From Eutreptiella sp. 'Long Island Sound 2002' (lineage: Eukaryota > Euglenozoa > Euglenophyceae > Eutreptiales > Eutreptiaceae), in NCBI GenBank assembly GCA_964036045.1, contig OZ038382.1:154534265-154598264 (forward strand): 64,000 nt of DNA, read 5' to 3'. Under the pieces are notes generated by a model that did no database searches, was not told where the DNA came from, and was given only the letters and a program-made list of their open reading frames with translations. Shown here in pieces: positions 55,023 through 64,000 of this stretch. A program made the translations under genes and the position numbers. Within the stretch, counting starts at the first letter, position 1, and each line of letters starts with the position of its first letter.

Positions 55023-55408
55023 CCTCTTGCCCTGAGAACTTCAACCAGCTTCCCTTGGGGCATGACCGGCGGTAGGCTCCCTTCAGTCGCTGCCCTCACG
55101 GTTTCAGCTCCTTCCGGTCACCCTTTGAAGGATCCCCCGGCCTTCCCCCCCTAGCACAGCCTATTGGGCGCCTGCAGGCGGGTTTCCTGTGGATAGCCCT
55201 CGCCGACAGCGGAGCATTTCTCTCTGTGAACCACATTCCACCACTCCCCATCCCTCACGGGTGAGAGTACCCACTCGGCTCCCGGATGCACTTGGGTGTC
55301 GTCCATCCACGGCTGGAGGCCAGGGGGCGACCCTTTCCACGTTCCCCCTGGTCCCGCTCACGCGTGAACCTACGTGTACTCAGGCCATTGACCCGGGGAT
55401 CTCAAGGT
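55023..55408. other. GC-rich spacer, nothing recognised
   Basis: This lies immediately upstream of the minus-strand RING-like start. It would hold its promoter, but no TATA-like or other motif is convincing. Confidence 0.3.
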
Positions 55409-55537
55409 CAACCCTCACCCCTGCGGACACCTCACGGCCGTCCCGGAGTTCAGGGCATTTTCCCGACTTCCCGTGGTCAGGTTCCCCATGGTTGGCCCAT
55501 GGTTCACCACTCCATGGCGACTGGTTTCCCAATCCCA
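55409..55537 (+). repeat. ~130-bp module, second copy of 5662-5800
   Basis: Direct-orientation match to 5662-5800, including the three CCATGG hexamers. The 285- and 299-aa plus-strand ORFs across 55189-56372 follow the repeats and are not taken as genes. Confidence 0.8.
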
Positions 55538-55689
55538 CGGGGCTGTTGCTTGGTGCTTTCGGTCTCCCTGCCCATCCCATGTCCCATTCCCCTTTGCCTC
55601 ATCCCAGCACCGGCCCGTTCCCAGCGTCCCATGGACTCCCTACCCCGTCAGGCCGTTGTGCGGCCCTAGCCACACGCCCTTCCCCGCCC

Positions 55690-56060
55690 CGTCCCCTTGT
55701 CCCATCATCCCGTGTTTATACCCCACCGGGTCGCCAGCAACCCTGTGGCGCGGGTCCACTGGATCCTCTTCAACCCGGGGACCGCTTCGTGCGCCTAGCA
55801 CGGGTCGCTCCCTTCCCGCCCCCGTGCCTTTTCCCTGTGCCGCGGCCCCGGCCCAATCCCCTGGGCTGTTGTGCGGCCCCATCCCATCCCTCATCCCGTG
55901 TTTATACCCCACCGGGCCGCCAGCAACCCTGTGGCGCGGGCCCACTGGATCCTCATCCATCCGGGGACCGTTTTGTGCGCCTAGCACGGGTCGCTCTTCT
56001 CCCGCCCCGGCCCCTCACTCCTGTGCCGCCTCCCATGCTGTTCTAGTCCCCTGGGGCTGT
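55690..56060. repeat. ~190-bp tandem repeat, two copies
   Basis: A block with CATCCCGTGTTTATACCCCAC and CAACCCTGTGGCGCGGG appears at about 55705 and again at about 55893. The second copy is also found inverted at 6545-6628. Confidence 0.85.
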
Positions 56061-56099
56061 CGCGTGGCCCTAGCCACACGGGTCCGGGTTCCATGTGCC

Positions 56100-57170
56100 C
56101 ATCCGTCTCTCATTCTTCTCCTTCTCCTCTCGCTTCCCGCCCCTTGCTCTTCTTGTCCTCGTTCTCCCCCTTCGCCGGTTCTTGTACTTGCTCTCCTTGC
56201 CGTTTCTTGCCGCCGTCGCTTCATCTTCCTCCTGAAGCCCCGGACGCTTCCATCCAGGGCCGCCTCGCCCCCGGATGTTGCAGTCCTGGTGCGCTGCTTC
56301 CCTGGTTGTTCCCGTCCGGCTTCCACGTGTTTGGCCGCTTTTCCATCTGCTCCTTCCCCTCCCGCTTCCTGACTCTCTTTCGTTGTATCCTTCCTCATCT
56401 GGTCCTTGCCCTTGTTCATGTGCTCCTCGCCGTTGTTCTCCGCTACCGTATCCCCCTCCTTTTGCAGCCCCGGACGATCCTATCCCAGGCCGCTGCCTCC
56501 CCGGACGCTCCAGTCCCGGGCCTCCGGCCCCCGGATGTTCCAGTCCGGGTGTTTTGCTTCCCCGGATATTCCAGTCCGGGTTCCACGTGTTTGCTTCTCC
56601 TTCTCCTCCCTCTTCCCTTCTCTTGCTCTTCTCATCCTGTCTCTCCACCGACCCTGGCTATCGTGCACGCACCCCTTACCCCTTGTCGATTCTTGCCGCC
56701 GCCGCCTCTTCTTCCTCCTGGAGCTCCGGACGCTCCTATCCATCGCCGCCTCGCCCCCGGATGTACCTGCCCTGGTGCTCTGCTCCCCCGGTTGTCCTCG
56801 TCCGGGTTCCACGTGGTTGGCCGCTTTTCCTTTTGCTCCTTCTCCTCCCACTTCCCTTCTCTCGTCCGTCTTGTCCTTCCCCATCTGGTCCATGCTGGTC
56901 CATGTTGTTCACGTGCTCCTCGTCCCTTCTTTCCGCCGCCATTTCCTCCTCCTTCTGAGGTCCCGGACGTTCCACACCCGGGCCGTTGCCTCCCCGGACG
57001 TTCCAGTCCAGGGCTTCCGCCCCCCGGATGTTCCAGTCCGGGCGCATTGTTTCCCCGGATGTTCCAGTCCGGGTTCCATGCGCCTGCCTGCCCTTCTCCT
57101 CCCCCTTCCCGTCTCTCGTTTTTCTCGTCCTCTCTCTCCACCTTTCTGTTTGGTGTCAGACAACCCCCCA
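56100..57170. repeat. ~497-bp tandem repeat with nested CCGGATGTTCCAGTCCGG motifs
   Basis: Two copies, roughly 56100-56650 and 56650-57170, match in order. Each holds several ~35-bp sub-repeats built around CCGGATGTTCCAGTCCGG, whose CCGGA..TCCGG arms are inverted. The 404-aa plus ORF and the minus ORFs with GLEHPG phrases mirror this repeat and are judged non-coding. Confidence 0.8.
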
Positions 57171-60162
57171 AAAGCCCCGCCTATGTCCTCCACTACTCAT
57201 CCTTTACCCCCCCCTCTTCAGGTCACAAACTGTACTTTGTTTTCCACAACAAGTCCTCATGCCAAGTTCCCCAAAACTTGAATCTTTGGGAAACTTCAGG
57301 GGACTAGGCGCAGTTTTTTGGTTTTTTTGCGTCAATCGATAGGGAATGAAAATCCCTTCATATTTGTGGGCGAATTTCCGTGAAATTCGCAAACGTACAG
57401 GACCTGGATTTTGGGTTCGGCGCCTGCGTGAACCGGCGTCGCGCCAGTTCGCGCAACTACCGCCAGTTGGCGCCCGTGCGACCAAAATCGCGAAACCATG
57501 AACTGGCCTTTACGGAAATTTAACAAAGGCCAGCGACAGTGATTTGACTTCACTGTTGCTTCATTCAATGTCATAATTATACAATGGAATCAAAAAACCG
57601 CAAAGCGGTGAGGTAAAAATCGAAAACTTCCCATCGACATGATGCCCAGGCAAAATAAGATGCTGAGTAGGTCAAGAAGCTTCGCCGGCACCTTACGGTG
57701 CCTTTCATTTCCCTTGCCCCTCATTTGACTAGTCATGGCATGCCATTTTTATGCATTTCATAGGGTCACTTCAGCAGAGGATATCTTTGAGCCACTGCTT
57801 CCGTAACCTTTAAAGTAAAATGCATCAGAAAGCCATAAGTGTCTATTTTAATTGTATATTAAGTAAACTTGTGAGTTGCAAGTAGATTTGAAGTTATGAG
57901 TGATTTATTGACTTTGAGCCATAAAAATAGGATTCCAAGAATACCATGAATTGCCCCATGAAAAGAAAGGTATGCATATCTTCCCATGGTGTACACGGAC
58001 CCAAAACACTTTGGGTCACTTTATTTTGACGTTTGGAATTCATTTAATAACCATGGTGGGTCAAGACATCCATGGTGGGGCTGCCATCCATGGCCCAAAA
58101 GAGCCATTTTTGGCCCTGGTATGGACCCACTTTGAGAGATTGGTGCGCGGAGCCATTGTGTTGAATTTCGCTAATTTCTCGACATGCATGTTCGTGCATG
58201 TCTCGAGTGCATGTATGATCTTCATTATTGATTTTCGAACCGATGATGAAGCGTTAGATCAATTTCAATGACCTTCACTTGAGCACACTTTTTTTCATGT
58301 GCTCAAAGTTGGACATGATATCTCTAACATATCATGGAGCCGGAAGTCAAGTAAAAGCTTGTTTTGTACGTACTTGATGCGTACTTCCGAAATATAGAAG
58401 AGTTTGACTCGCTTCGAGCCTCAAACATCTTCTTTTTGTAAAGTATTTTGAAACATTTTAAGCTTTTTTCACTATGCCATTTTCTAGTCGATTTTCACTC
58501 AATTTTTCCCACTCATGGGCTCACTTTCCGGGCTCCGTTCTCGAAGCCCTTGGAGAGTTTGAACCCAATTTCTGTTTGTGCATGTTTGGGTATGTGTCTA
58601 CGTTGCATTTCGGCATTGTTTGCATTATTTGCGGCCATGTACCGAGTTTGAGTATCAAAAAAGTCGACTTCGTTTTCGACCTTTGAATTTCATGTCCTCA
58701 CTTGTGGTGACCATGAGGATCCACTACCATGGAGTTTTTGTTCGAAATTTGGATCCATCGGGGCCTACGCGTTCCCTACTATGCATATATGGTCGAGTTT
58801 TCAACCCGTCGACGCTCGGCGGCTCGTTCCGGTCAAATTTGTGTAAGCAATTTTGAGTAAATTTCATGCCTAGGAAAAATTGCCCAGCATGCATGTCCAA
58901 TTTTTCCCTGTGTATGTGCTCACTTGTGGAGCTCATTACTCCGAGCCATCGTTGAGTTTTGACCTAGGAATTGATTCCTATGAGAGCCCCGACTCTCTAC
59001 TCACGGGATTTGATTTGTATGATGAATTCTGAGCCGCCGGTGTCTCAAGGCAACCGGATCTCTAAAGCTTTTCTGGAGATCTCAAATTTCATGTGTCCAC
59101 TTCAGGGACTTGGGTTGTTGGGTTCTTTGGGTCAAATTCCCTTGTTCTTTGACCCTCATTCACTCCAAGGTGTATACCTTGGGTATTGAGACTTGTTTGG
59201 GTATGCTTGATAATGTACTTGAGTCATTGGAACCCGTTCTGCCAAGCCTATGGCATAGTGGTTTTACATGGCTCCAACCAGGTCTATACAGAGCCTTGAA
59301 AACCACCCTGTCATGAGGTCACTTTACAGGCTAACAGTAAACAACCTATGAGGAGTTAGACCTTGGGGTCTTCTCCTATGTTTCAATGGTGCTCTCTACT
59401 TTACGTTGAGCATTTACTTGAAGCTTACTGGTACATAGGTTCACTATTTTGAAGTTACTAGGAATTTAGTCAAGAATTCCTAATTTCATGAGGTCACTTC
59501 AGGTCCATGGCAAAGCTAGGCCACAGGTCAGTTTTGGGCCAGCTTTTTGTCCATGGCCTACCAATAGTGTCTATGGGTCATATTTGGGTCATTGGACTCT
59601 TGGTCTATCCTTGTAAGATCGCTCCAAGTCCATATGTCACTTCAATTTTGACTTGAATGTCAGTGACCTCTGATTTCTGGTTTTTCCTGCTTGTGTGCCC
59701 TGATGTCTGCAGTAAATCTCAGGGCCCACGTTGAGTTGTATCCTGCCCCCCTATGTGTGTCAGGGTGAAGGTCCTGGGTTCCCATAACTACCCTTGTTTC
59801 CGTATGGGACCCTGTCCAATTGCTCTGACTCCCTTTGTGCCATTTTGTCTTGTGTACATACTGTTTTTGTGGTTGCATGATGTATCTCTTTTCGTCCTTT
59901 TAGGTACGAAAGGGCTACTTTTGTGATCGCTGCGCTCACTCTGAGTTTCAGCAAGGTTCAGACTTCTTGTCCAGTGCTGTGCCTTCGCTTGTGACTCGCT
60001 CGGCTCAGGGAAACGCGCCCGTACCGGCCCCGCTTACAAACCAGTGGGTAAAATAGCACCGGGAGTACTATCACAAAAGTCTCCCAAGGGCTACGCCGGA
60101 GTACCTAGCCGAGAAGTGGTGCTCACAAAGACCCCCCCAACGAAGACAACTTCAGATTCGAC
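57171..60162. other. AT-richer non-coding DNA upstream of the second Gag gene; possible LTR/leader
   Basis: GC falls abruptly after 57300. No ORF has a recognisable domain. Its position directly in front of a Gag-like gene suggests that part of it is the LTR and leader of that element, but I found no second LTR copy in the window. I also found no convincing primer-binding site; the nearest TGG-start stretch, around 60046, matches no tRNA end I can name. Confidence 0.4.
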
Positions 60163-62985
60163 ATGCAGGACTTGGACCCGCGAACCGGGGAGCTCGTCCC
60201 CTCCGTGGCAGCCCCCGCCCTCCGCATTACCGGCTCCGGGCCCCATGGGTCTGACTCAACAAGCAGCTCAGGGTCCGATGGCCGGCCGCCCCCGGCGTCC
60301 ACCGTACTCGTGGACCCAGCCCCCTACGCCTTCCCTGAGTGGGCTGAGGACCCCCAGGGTGGCCGCTGGCACTTCGCCGAGGAAATCGAGCTCAGCAACG
60401 ACCTAGGCCAGCGGGCCTTTCGCATGAGGTCGGCCACCTTTGAGACCGTCAACGTGCAGCAGCAATGGCAGGAGCTCGACGCCTTGGCCGCCCACTACCG
60501 AGGCTTCGCCGCCGAGTCCGCCACCGTGCAGCAGGAGACCGTGGCCTTCGTGAGTGACCTGAGCGGAGTCGTCCACTCGCTTGCCCGGCACACCGACGCC
60601 GGGCTGACCCAGGCTTGGACCGAGGGGCACACCTTGCATCAGCGGGTCCGCCACCTTGATGACCAGCTTGGGCGGCTCAGTAGGTCTGGGGATGAGCTCC
60701 GGGCCGAACAGCTGAGCCAACTCAGTGTCCTCACCGCCCTCCAAGCGAACACCGCGGCCGCCGTCGCCGCCGCTGCAGCCGCCCCCGACCTTGCGACTAT
60801 CAAGGCGGCCATGGAGGTGGAGATCAAGCGCGCCGTGGAAGCCCAGCTGGGTCCCCTCACCCAGCGCATCTACGAGCTGGAGCAGCGAGAAGCCGAGCAT
60901 CATCGCGCTCTCCCGGGCTACGTCGACCAGCTCAAGGACACCATGGCGTCAGCCGCCGCCGCGACCGGTTCTACCGCCGGTTCTACAACGACCCCAGCGG
61001 ATCCATCCATCCGCCCCCTCAAGACCAAGCTGGCCACCATGGAGGCAGAGCTGCAGCAAGTCCAGCTCACCATGGAGAACGAGCGGCGCGCCGGATCCGA
61101 GTTCAGGCACAGTATACTTAATAGCATAAGCCTCATGACGACCGCGCCCGTGACTCCAGCACAGCCCCCCTTGGGACCCATGCCCCCCCCCACAGATTCT
61201 GATTGCTTTGCAGATCAGGTCAGGGCCCAAGGGGAACGCCTGACCGCTTTGGAGAATCAGGTGGCAGGCTGCAATGAGCTCATAAAGGAGTTCAAGAGCC
61301 AGCTTGAGGGGCTGCAGGGTGAGGAGGGTGTTGAAGAAGGGCCCCGAGACGGTGCCTTTGCCATTCAGGGGGCCCATCATCCCGTACATACTCCAGATTT
61401 CAGTGGCCATTCTGAAATGGCTTGTCAAGTTGCTGATGTACATACTCACGTGCATGCGACGCCCCATCCCCATGTGCATGTGATCCCACAGCCGTATGTA
61501 CATACACATGCGCCTTGTGCAGCCACCCATGCAGTGGAGACATCAGAATTACCGGGTTATCACCCCCCCCAAGGGCTTACAGAAATGGGACCACCAGGTT
61601 ATCACCCCCCCCATGGTCCCCCAAGTGCAGAATTCAGTTTCTCTGGACCCCCCCCTGGATATGCTCATCAGCACACCCATCAGCATCAGCCATACTCCTC
61701 GACCCCCCCCCAAGCACATCATTATTGTGCCGAGAGGCGTCACCTTCAGGGACTCCACCCTCGGCACTTTGATGCACGGGGAAATTTTGACCCCAGGGAT
61801 GGCCGAGAGGATGAGGAACTTCCGAAGGTCAAACCAGTAGGGATTCCTGCTTGGGGTATGGCCTTTGCTGAAGTTCCTGATGACCCAGCCCCGAGTCCCG
61901 TGGATAACCCCACTACCTTCAACCAATTCTGGGCAACCACAGGGCCAGGAGCCTATGGTCATCAGGCCATCCCCCACCTGGACCCCACATCCCTTGGGGA
62001 CCTGCAGCGGGCCAACCTCCGTCCCAAGTGGGATGGAAAGGGTGAAACCGTGCACCACTACCTCCTGAAATGGAGAAGGTGGGAACGGTCAGTGGGGCGT
62101 GCCCTGGGTGAGGAGGCCCGGATTGTGGAAATCATGGCCTCCATACCCCCGAAGATCGCCGGCCCCATTGAGGACCGCCATCTCCGCCGATGCCTCTCCT
62201 ACAAGGAGGTAAAGGAGGAGGAGGAATGGGAGGCGAGGAATAAGACCAATGTAGATCTCTTCAGGGATACCTACAAGAGTACTGTGGTGCCGGCTCATTG
62301 CACGGCATCACAACTCAGTGGAATCTTTGACGATTTCTGTTATTGGGGCAAGAGGGTGAGGGGAGGAGTCACCCTGGAGGACGCCAGCAAGGACTGGCTG
62401 GACGCCCTCCGCCTGCACTCTGACTTGACCCGAAAGGTCATTGCAGAGCAAACTAAGTGCGGCCGGTCATTTGACTATGTCCGGCTGTACCTGTTTGTGC
62501 AGGTCTACTTCCTGCAGCAGGAAAAAACCGATGAGCACCTGGCTCATTTGCGGAGGCGGCACCAGGGGTTCAAGGTGAACCAGCTGCAGGAAGGCCCCCC
62601 TGACGAGGGGTATTCCACATCGCCTGCCGGGGTCCACAACCTGTTGCAGGATCCTGAGTACCCCCCCACTGCACAGGGAGAGAGTGACAGCCCACCAGCG
62701 TCCCCTGACAAGGAGCTGGAAATCAATATTTTTGGGCAAAAAGTCACCAAGACTGGACCCCCCTGTAGTTTCTGTGGCTTCAAGGGTCACAAGGTGGAGA
62801 CTTGCTACCGCAAGCATCCCCACCTACGACCGCCCGCAGGGGCCAAAAAGAAGGGTCGGAAGGAGGGACCCCCCTGCACGGGTTGTGGCAGCACTTGGCA
62901 CAACCCGGATCAGTGTTGGAAACTCCATCCACACTTGAAGCCCCAGCCAAAGAAAGCTGCCAAACCCCCCCGGAAGCGAAATTAG
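60163..62985 (+). CDS. Gag-like protein of a second LTR retrotransposon (two CCHC knuckles)
   Basis: A 940-aa intact frame from ATG 60163. The N-terminal half is rich in long helices and Gln/Ala (VQQQWQELDALAAHY, LRAEQLSQLSVLTALQ), probably coiled coil. A His-rich stretch follows (HTHVHATPHPHVHV, about residue 430). A Gag core-like helical part comes next (LRPKWDGKGETVHHYLLKW, near residue 630; WLDALRLHSDLTRK). Near the end are two perfect CX2CX4HX4C knuckles at residues 868-881 and 905-918, each followed by a K/R-HPHL repeat, then a Lys-rich tail. It would form particles and bind the element's RNA. No protease, integrase or reverse transcriptase follows in the next kilobase, so it is a Gag-only element, a truncated one, or a domesticated gene. 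Confidence 0.75.
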   Translation: MQDLDPRTGELVPSVAAPALRITGSGPHGSDSTSSSGSDGRPPPASTVLVDPAPYAFPEWAEDPQGGRWHFAEEIELSNDLGQRAFRMRSATFETVNVQQQWQELDALAAHYRGFAAESATVQQETVAFVSDLSGVVHSLARHTDAGLTQAWTEGHTLHQRVRHLDDQLGRLSRSGDELRAEQLSQLSVLTALQANTAAAVAAAAAAPDLATIKAAMEVEIKRAVEAQLGPLTQRIYELEQREAEHHRALPGYVDQLKDTMASAAAATGSTAGSTTTPADPSIRPLKTKLATMEAELQQVQLTMENERRAGSEFRHSILNSISLMTTAPVTPAQPPLGPMPPPTDSDCFADQVRAQGERLTALENQVAGCNELIKEFKSQLEGLQGEEGVEEGPRDGAFAIQGAHHPVHTPDFSGHSEMACQVADVHTHVHATPHPHVHVIPQPYVHTHAPCAATHAVETSELPGYHPPQGLTEMGPPGYHPPHGPPSAEFSFSGPPPGYAHQHTHQHQPYSSTPPQAHHYCAERRHLQGLHPRHFDARGNFDPRDGREDEELPKVKPVGIPAWGMAFAEVPDDPAPSPVDNPTTFNQFWATTGPGAYGHQAIPHLDPTSLGDLQRANLRPKWDGKGETVHHYLLKWRRWERSVGRALGEEARIVEIMASIPPKIAGPIEDRHLRRCLSYKEVKEEEEWEARNKTNVDLFRDTYKSTVVPAHCTASQLSGIFDDFCYWGKRVRGGVTLEDASKDWLDALRLHSDLTRKVIAEQTKCGRSFDYVRLYLFVQVYFLQQEKTDEHLAHLRRRHQGFKVNQLQEGPPDEGYSTSPAGVHNLLQDPEYPPTAQGESDSPPASPDKELEINIFGQKVTKTGPPCSFCGFKGHKVETCYRKHPHLRPPAGAKKKGRKEGPPCTGCGSTWHNPDQCWKLHPHLKPQPKKAAKPPRKRN

Positions 62986-64000
62986 AGGCGTGAGCGGACG
63001 CGACGGGGCGTAGGCCCGCTCACAGGACGCCCAGGGTACCCCAGCCTGAGGGTTGACTGCCTGTGGGGTGAAAATGAAAGTGCTGCCCTGGGTCGATGTG
63101 GGTGCCGGAGGGCTCGGAGCCGGCAAGACCAGTGGGGCAGGCACGCGAGGAGTCTCCCTGGATGTTGTTATTGGGGTTGGAACCAGAGACACGGACACCA
63201 ACGGAGGCGAGAGCAGCGACAACAGAAGCAAGGTCCATGCTGATTGTGGTCCGGCAGAAAATCCCAGTCTATGAAGAAAATTGAGGGGAATTATTCTAAA
63301 TACATCTGAGTGTCCAAAACTGTCCGAATGAATTTAAATAATCCATTTATGTAAAATTGTATGGCCGATCTGGGCCGCGAGCGCGCGTCAACGGCAAATG
63401 GCGATTCCAGCTAAAATAGCGGAATGCGGCGGATTTACGGGAATTGGACCGCGGAATCAAATCCGGCATATCAGAAATATATAGGAAATATCCTGTGACT
63501 GAGCTGCGAGGCGGCAATTCCGCCGAAGCAAAGAAAATGACCAAAATGTAGCCAATCTGGGCAGAATGTCTGAAAATCTGAGCAGATGGGGCTAGCCGCA
63601 CTTACACTCCCCCTCCAAAAACACACTGGGGTGTGTCGCTACGTCAACGAAGAACATAGTGCGGGTAAGTCCCAGAAAAACATAGAAATGTAGCCTCGAC
63701 GAGGCGAAATCTGCTTGATCTGACCTGAATTGGGCTGAATTGGCACTGAATCAGGGTGGATGAACCTGAAATGAGACAGAATGAGAAGTGACGAACAGTC
63801 CTCCGTGCAGTAAAACATTAGGTCACGGGCTAAAAAGCATGTAAACGTATCGAGAATCGATACCAAACCATGCATTGGTTGAGAATGAGGTAGATTATTG
63901 ATGGATTGAGTGGGGGGATCAAGAATTGGAGTGACATCTCAGCGCTCTGGCACAGTTTCGCTGTCGCGGGCACGCTACGGTGTCCTCGCCGAACTCTACA
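62986..64000. other. Non-coding DNA downstream of the Gag gene
   Basis: GC drops after about 63270. No ORF above about 90 aa has any recognisable domain, no pol reading frame follows, and no copy of the 57-60-kb sequence was seen that would mark a 3' LTR inside the window. Confidence 0.4.

Noticed and set aside
56093-57307. 404-aa ORF and antisense GLEHPG-rich ORFs
   Set aside because: Repetition in the proteins follows exactly the 497-bp and ~35-bp DNA repeats in every frame, so there is no sign of coding selection.

Overview
This is a repeat-dominated stretch of a eukaryotic nuclear genome. The contents that show this are a chromodomain-bearing Ty3/gypsy LTR retrotransposon, hAT DNA transposons with 8-bp target duplications, a 5'-truncated LINE with RNase H, a tRNA-derived element, a second Gag gene with two CCHC knuckles, and more than 12 kb of an 85-bp minisatellite. 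I see no operons, no Shine-Dalgarno sites and no ordinary host housekeeping gene. Sharp GC shifts and the mix of element types would suit a microalga or other protist, but the species cannot be fixed from the sequence alone.

Layout. 1-761 is the end of an LTR. 762-1959 is a 1,198-bp non-autonomous hAT element. 1960-6628 is GC-rich sequence with a tailed-off protease-family fragment, a ~380-bp tandem repeat, a tRNA-like element and a module shared with 55.4 kb. 6629-28960 is an 85-bp minisatellite domain, interrupted by a LINE (8439-11402) and by two inserted modules (called M1 and M2 here), each present twice because about 6-7 kb was segmentally duplicated. 28961-34236 (minus strand) holds the 3' LTR, chromodomain, integrase and RNase H of the retrotransposon. 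34237-35434 is the second hAT element. 35435-41127 (plus strand) holds the end of the 5' LTR, the primer-binding site, gag, protease and the first part of reverse transcriptase. 41128-43091 is a piece of an autonomous hAT with a transposase gene, and 43107-44304 is the third hAT element. 44305-55022 is a GC-rich, proline-rich region with two divergent Ulp1-like cysteine-protease homologues on opposite strands, two copies of a companion domain, a RING-like protein and a 1.29-kb direct duplication. 55409-57170 is tandem-repeat DNA. 57171-60162 is AT-richer and without genes. 60163-62985 is a 940-aa Gag-like gene, followed by non-coding DNA.

How the parts fit. The three 1,198-bp hAT copies carry mismatched 8-bp flanks. 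The left flank of copy 1 matches the right flank of copy 2 (AAGGAGGA); the left flanks of copies 2 and 3 match in inverse (GTTGGACA); the right flanks of copies 1 and 3 match in inverse (CCGTGGTC). Rejoining like with like gives one order, and in it every copy has a perfect 8-bp target duplication and the retrotransposon becomes one continuous element: 5' LTR - gag - PR - RT - RNase H - IN - chromodomain - 3' LTR. The window is therefore either a real double inversion between inverted hAT copies or an assembly that swapped arms at these repeats. The least familiar content is the Ulp1-like/RING-like GC-rich family at 44-55 kb, which I cannot place in any named transposon group.
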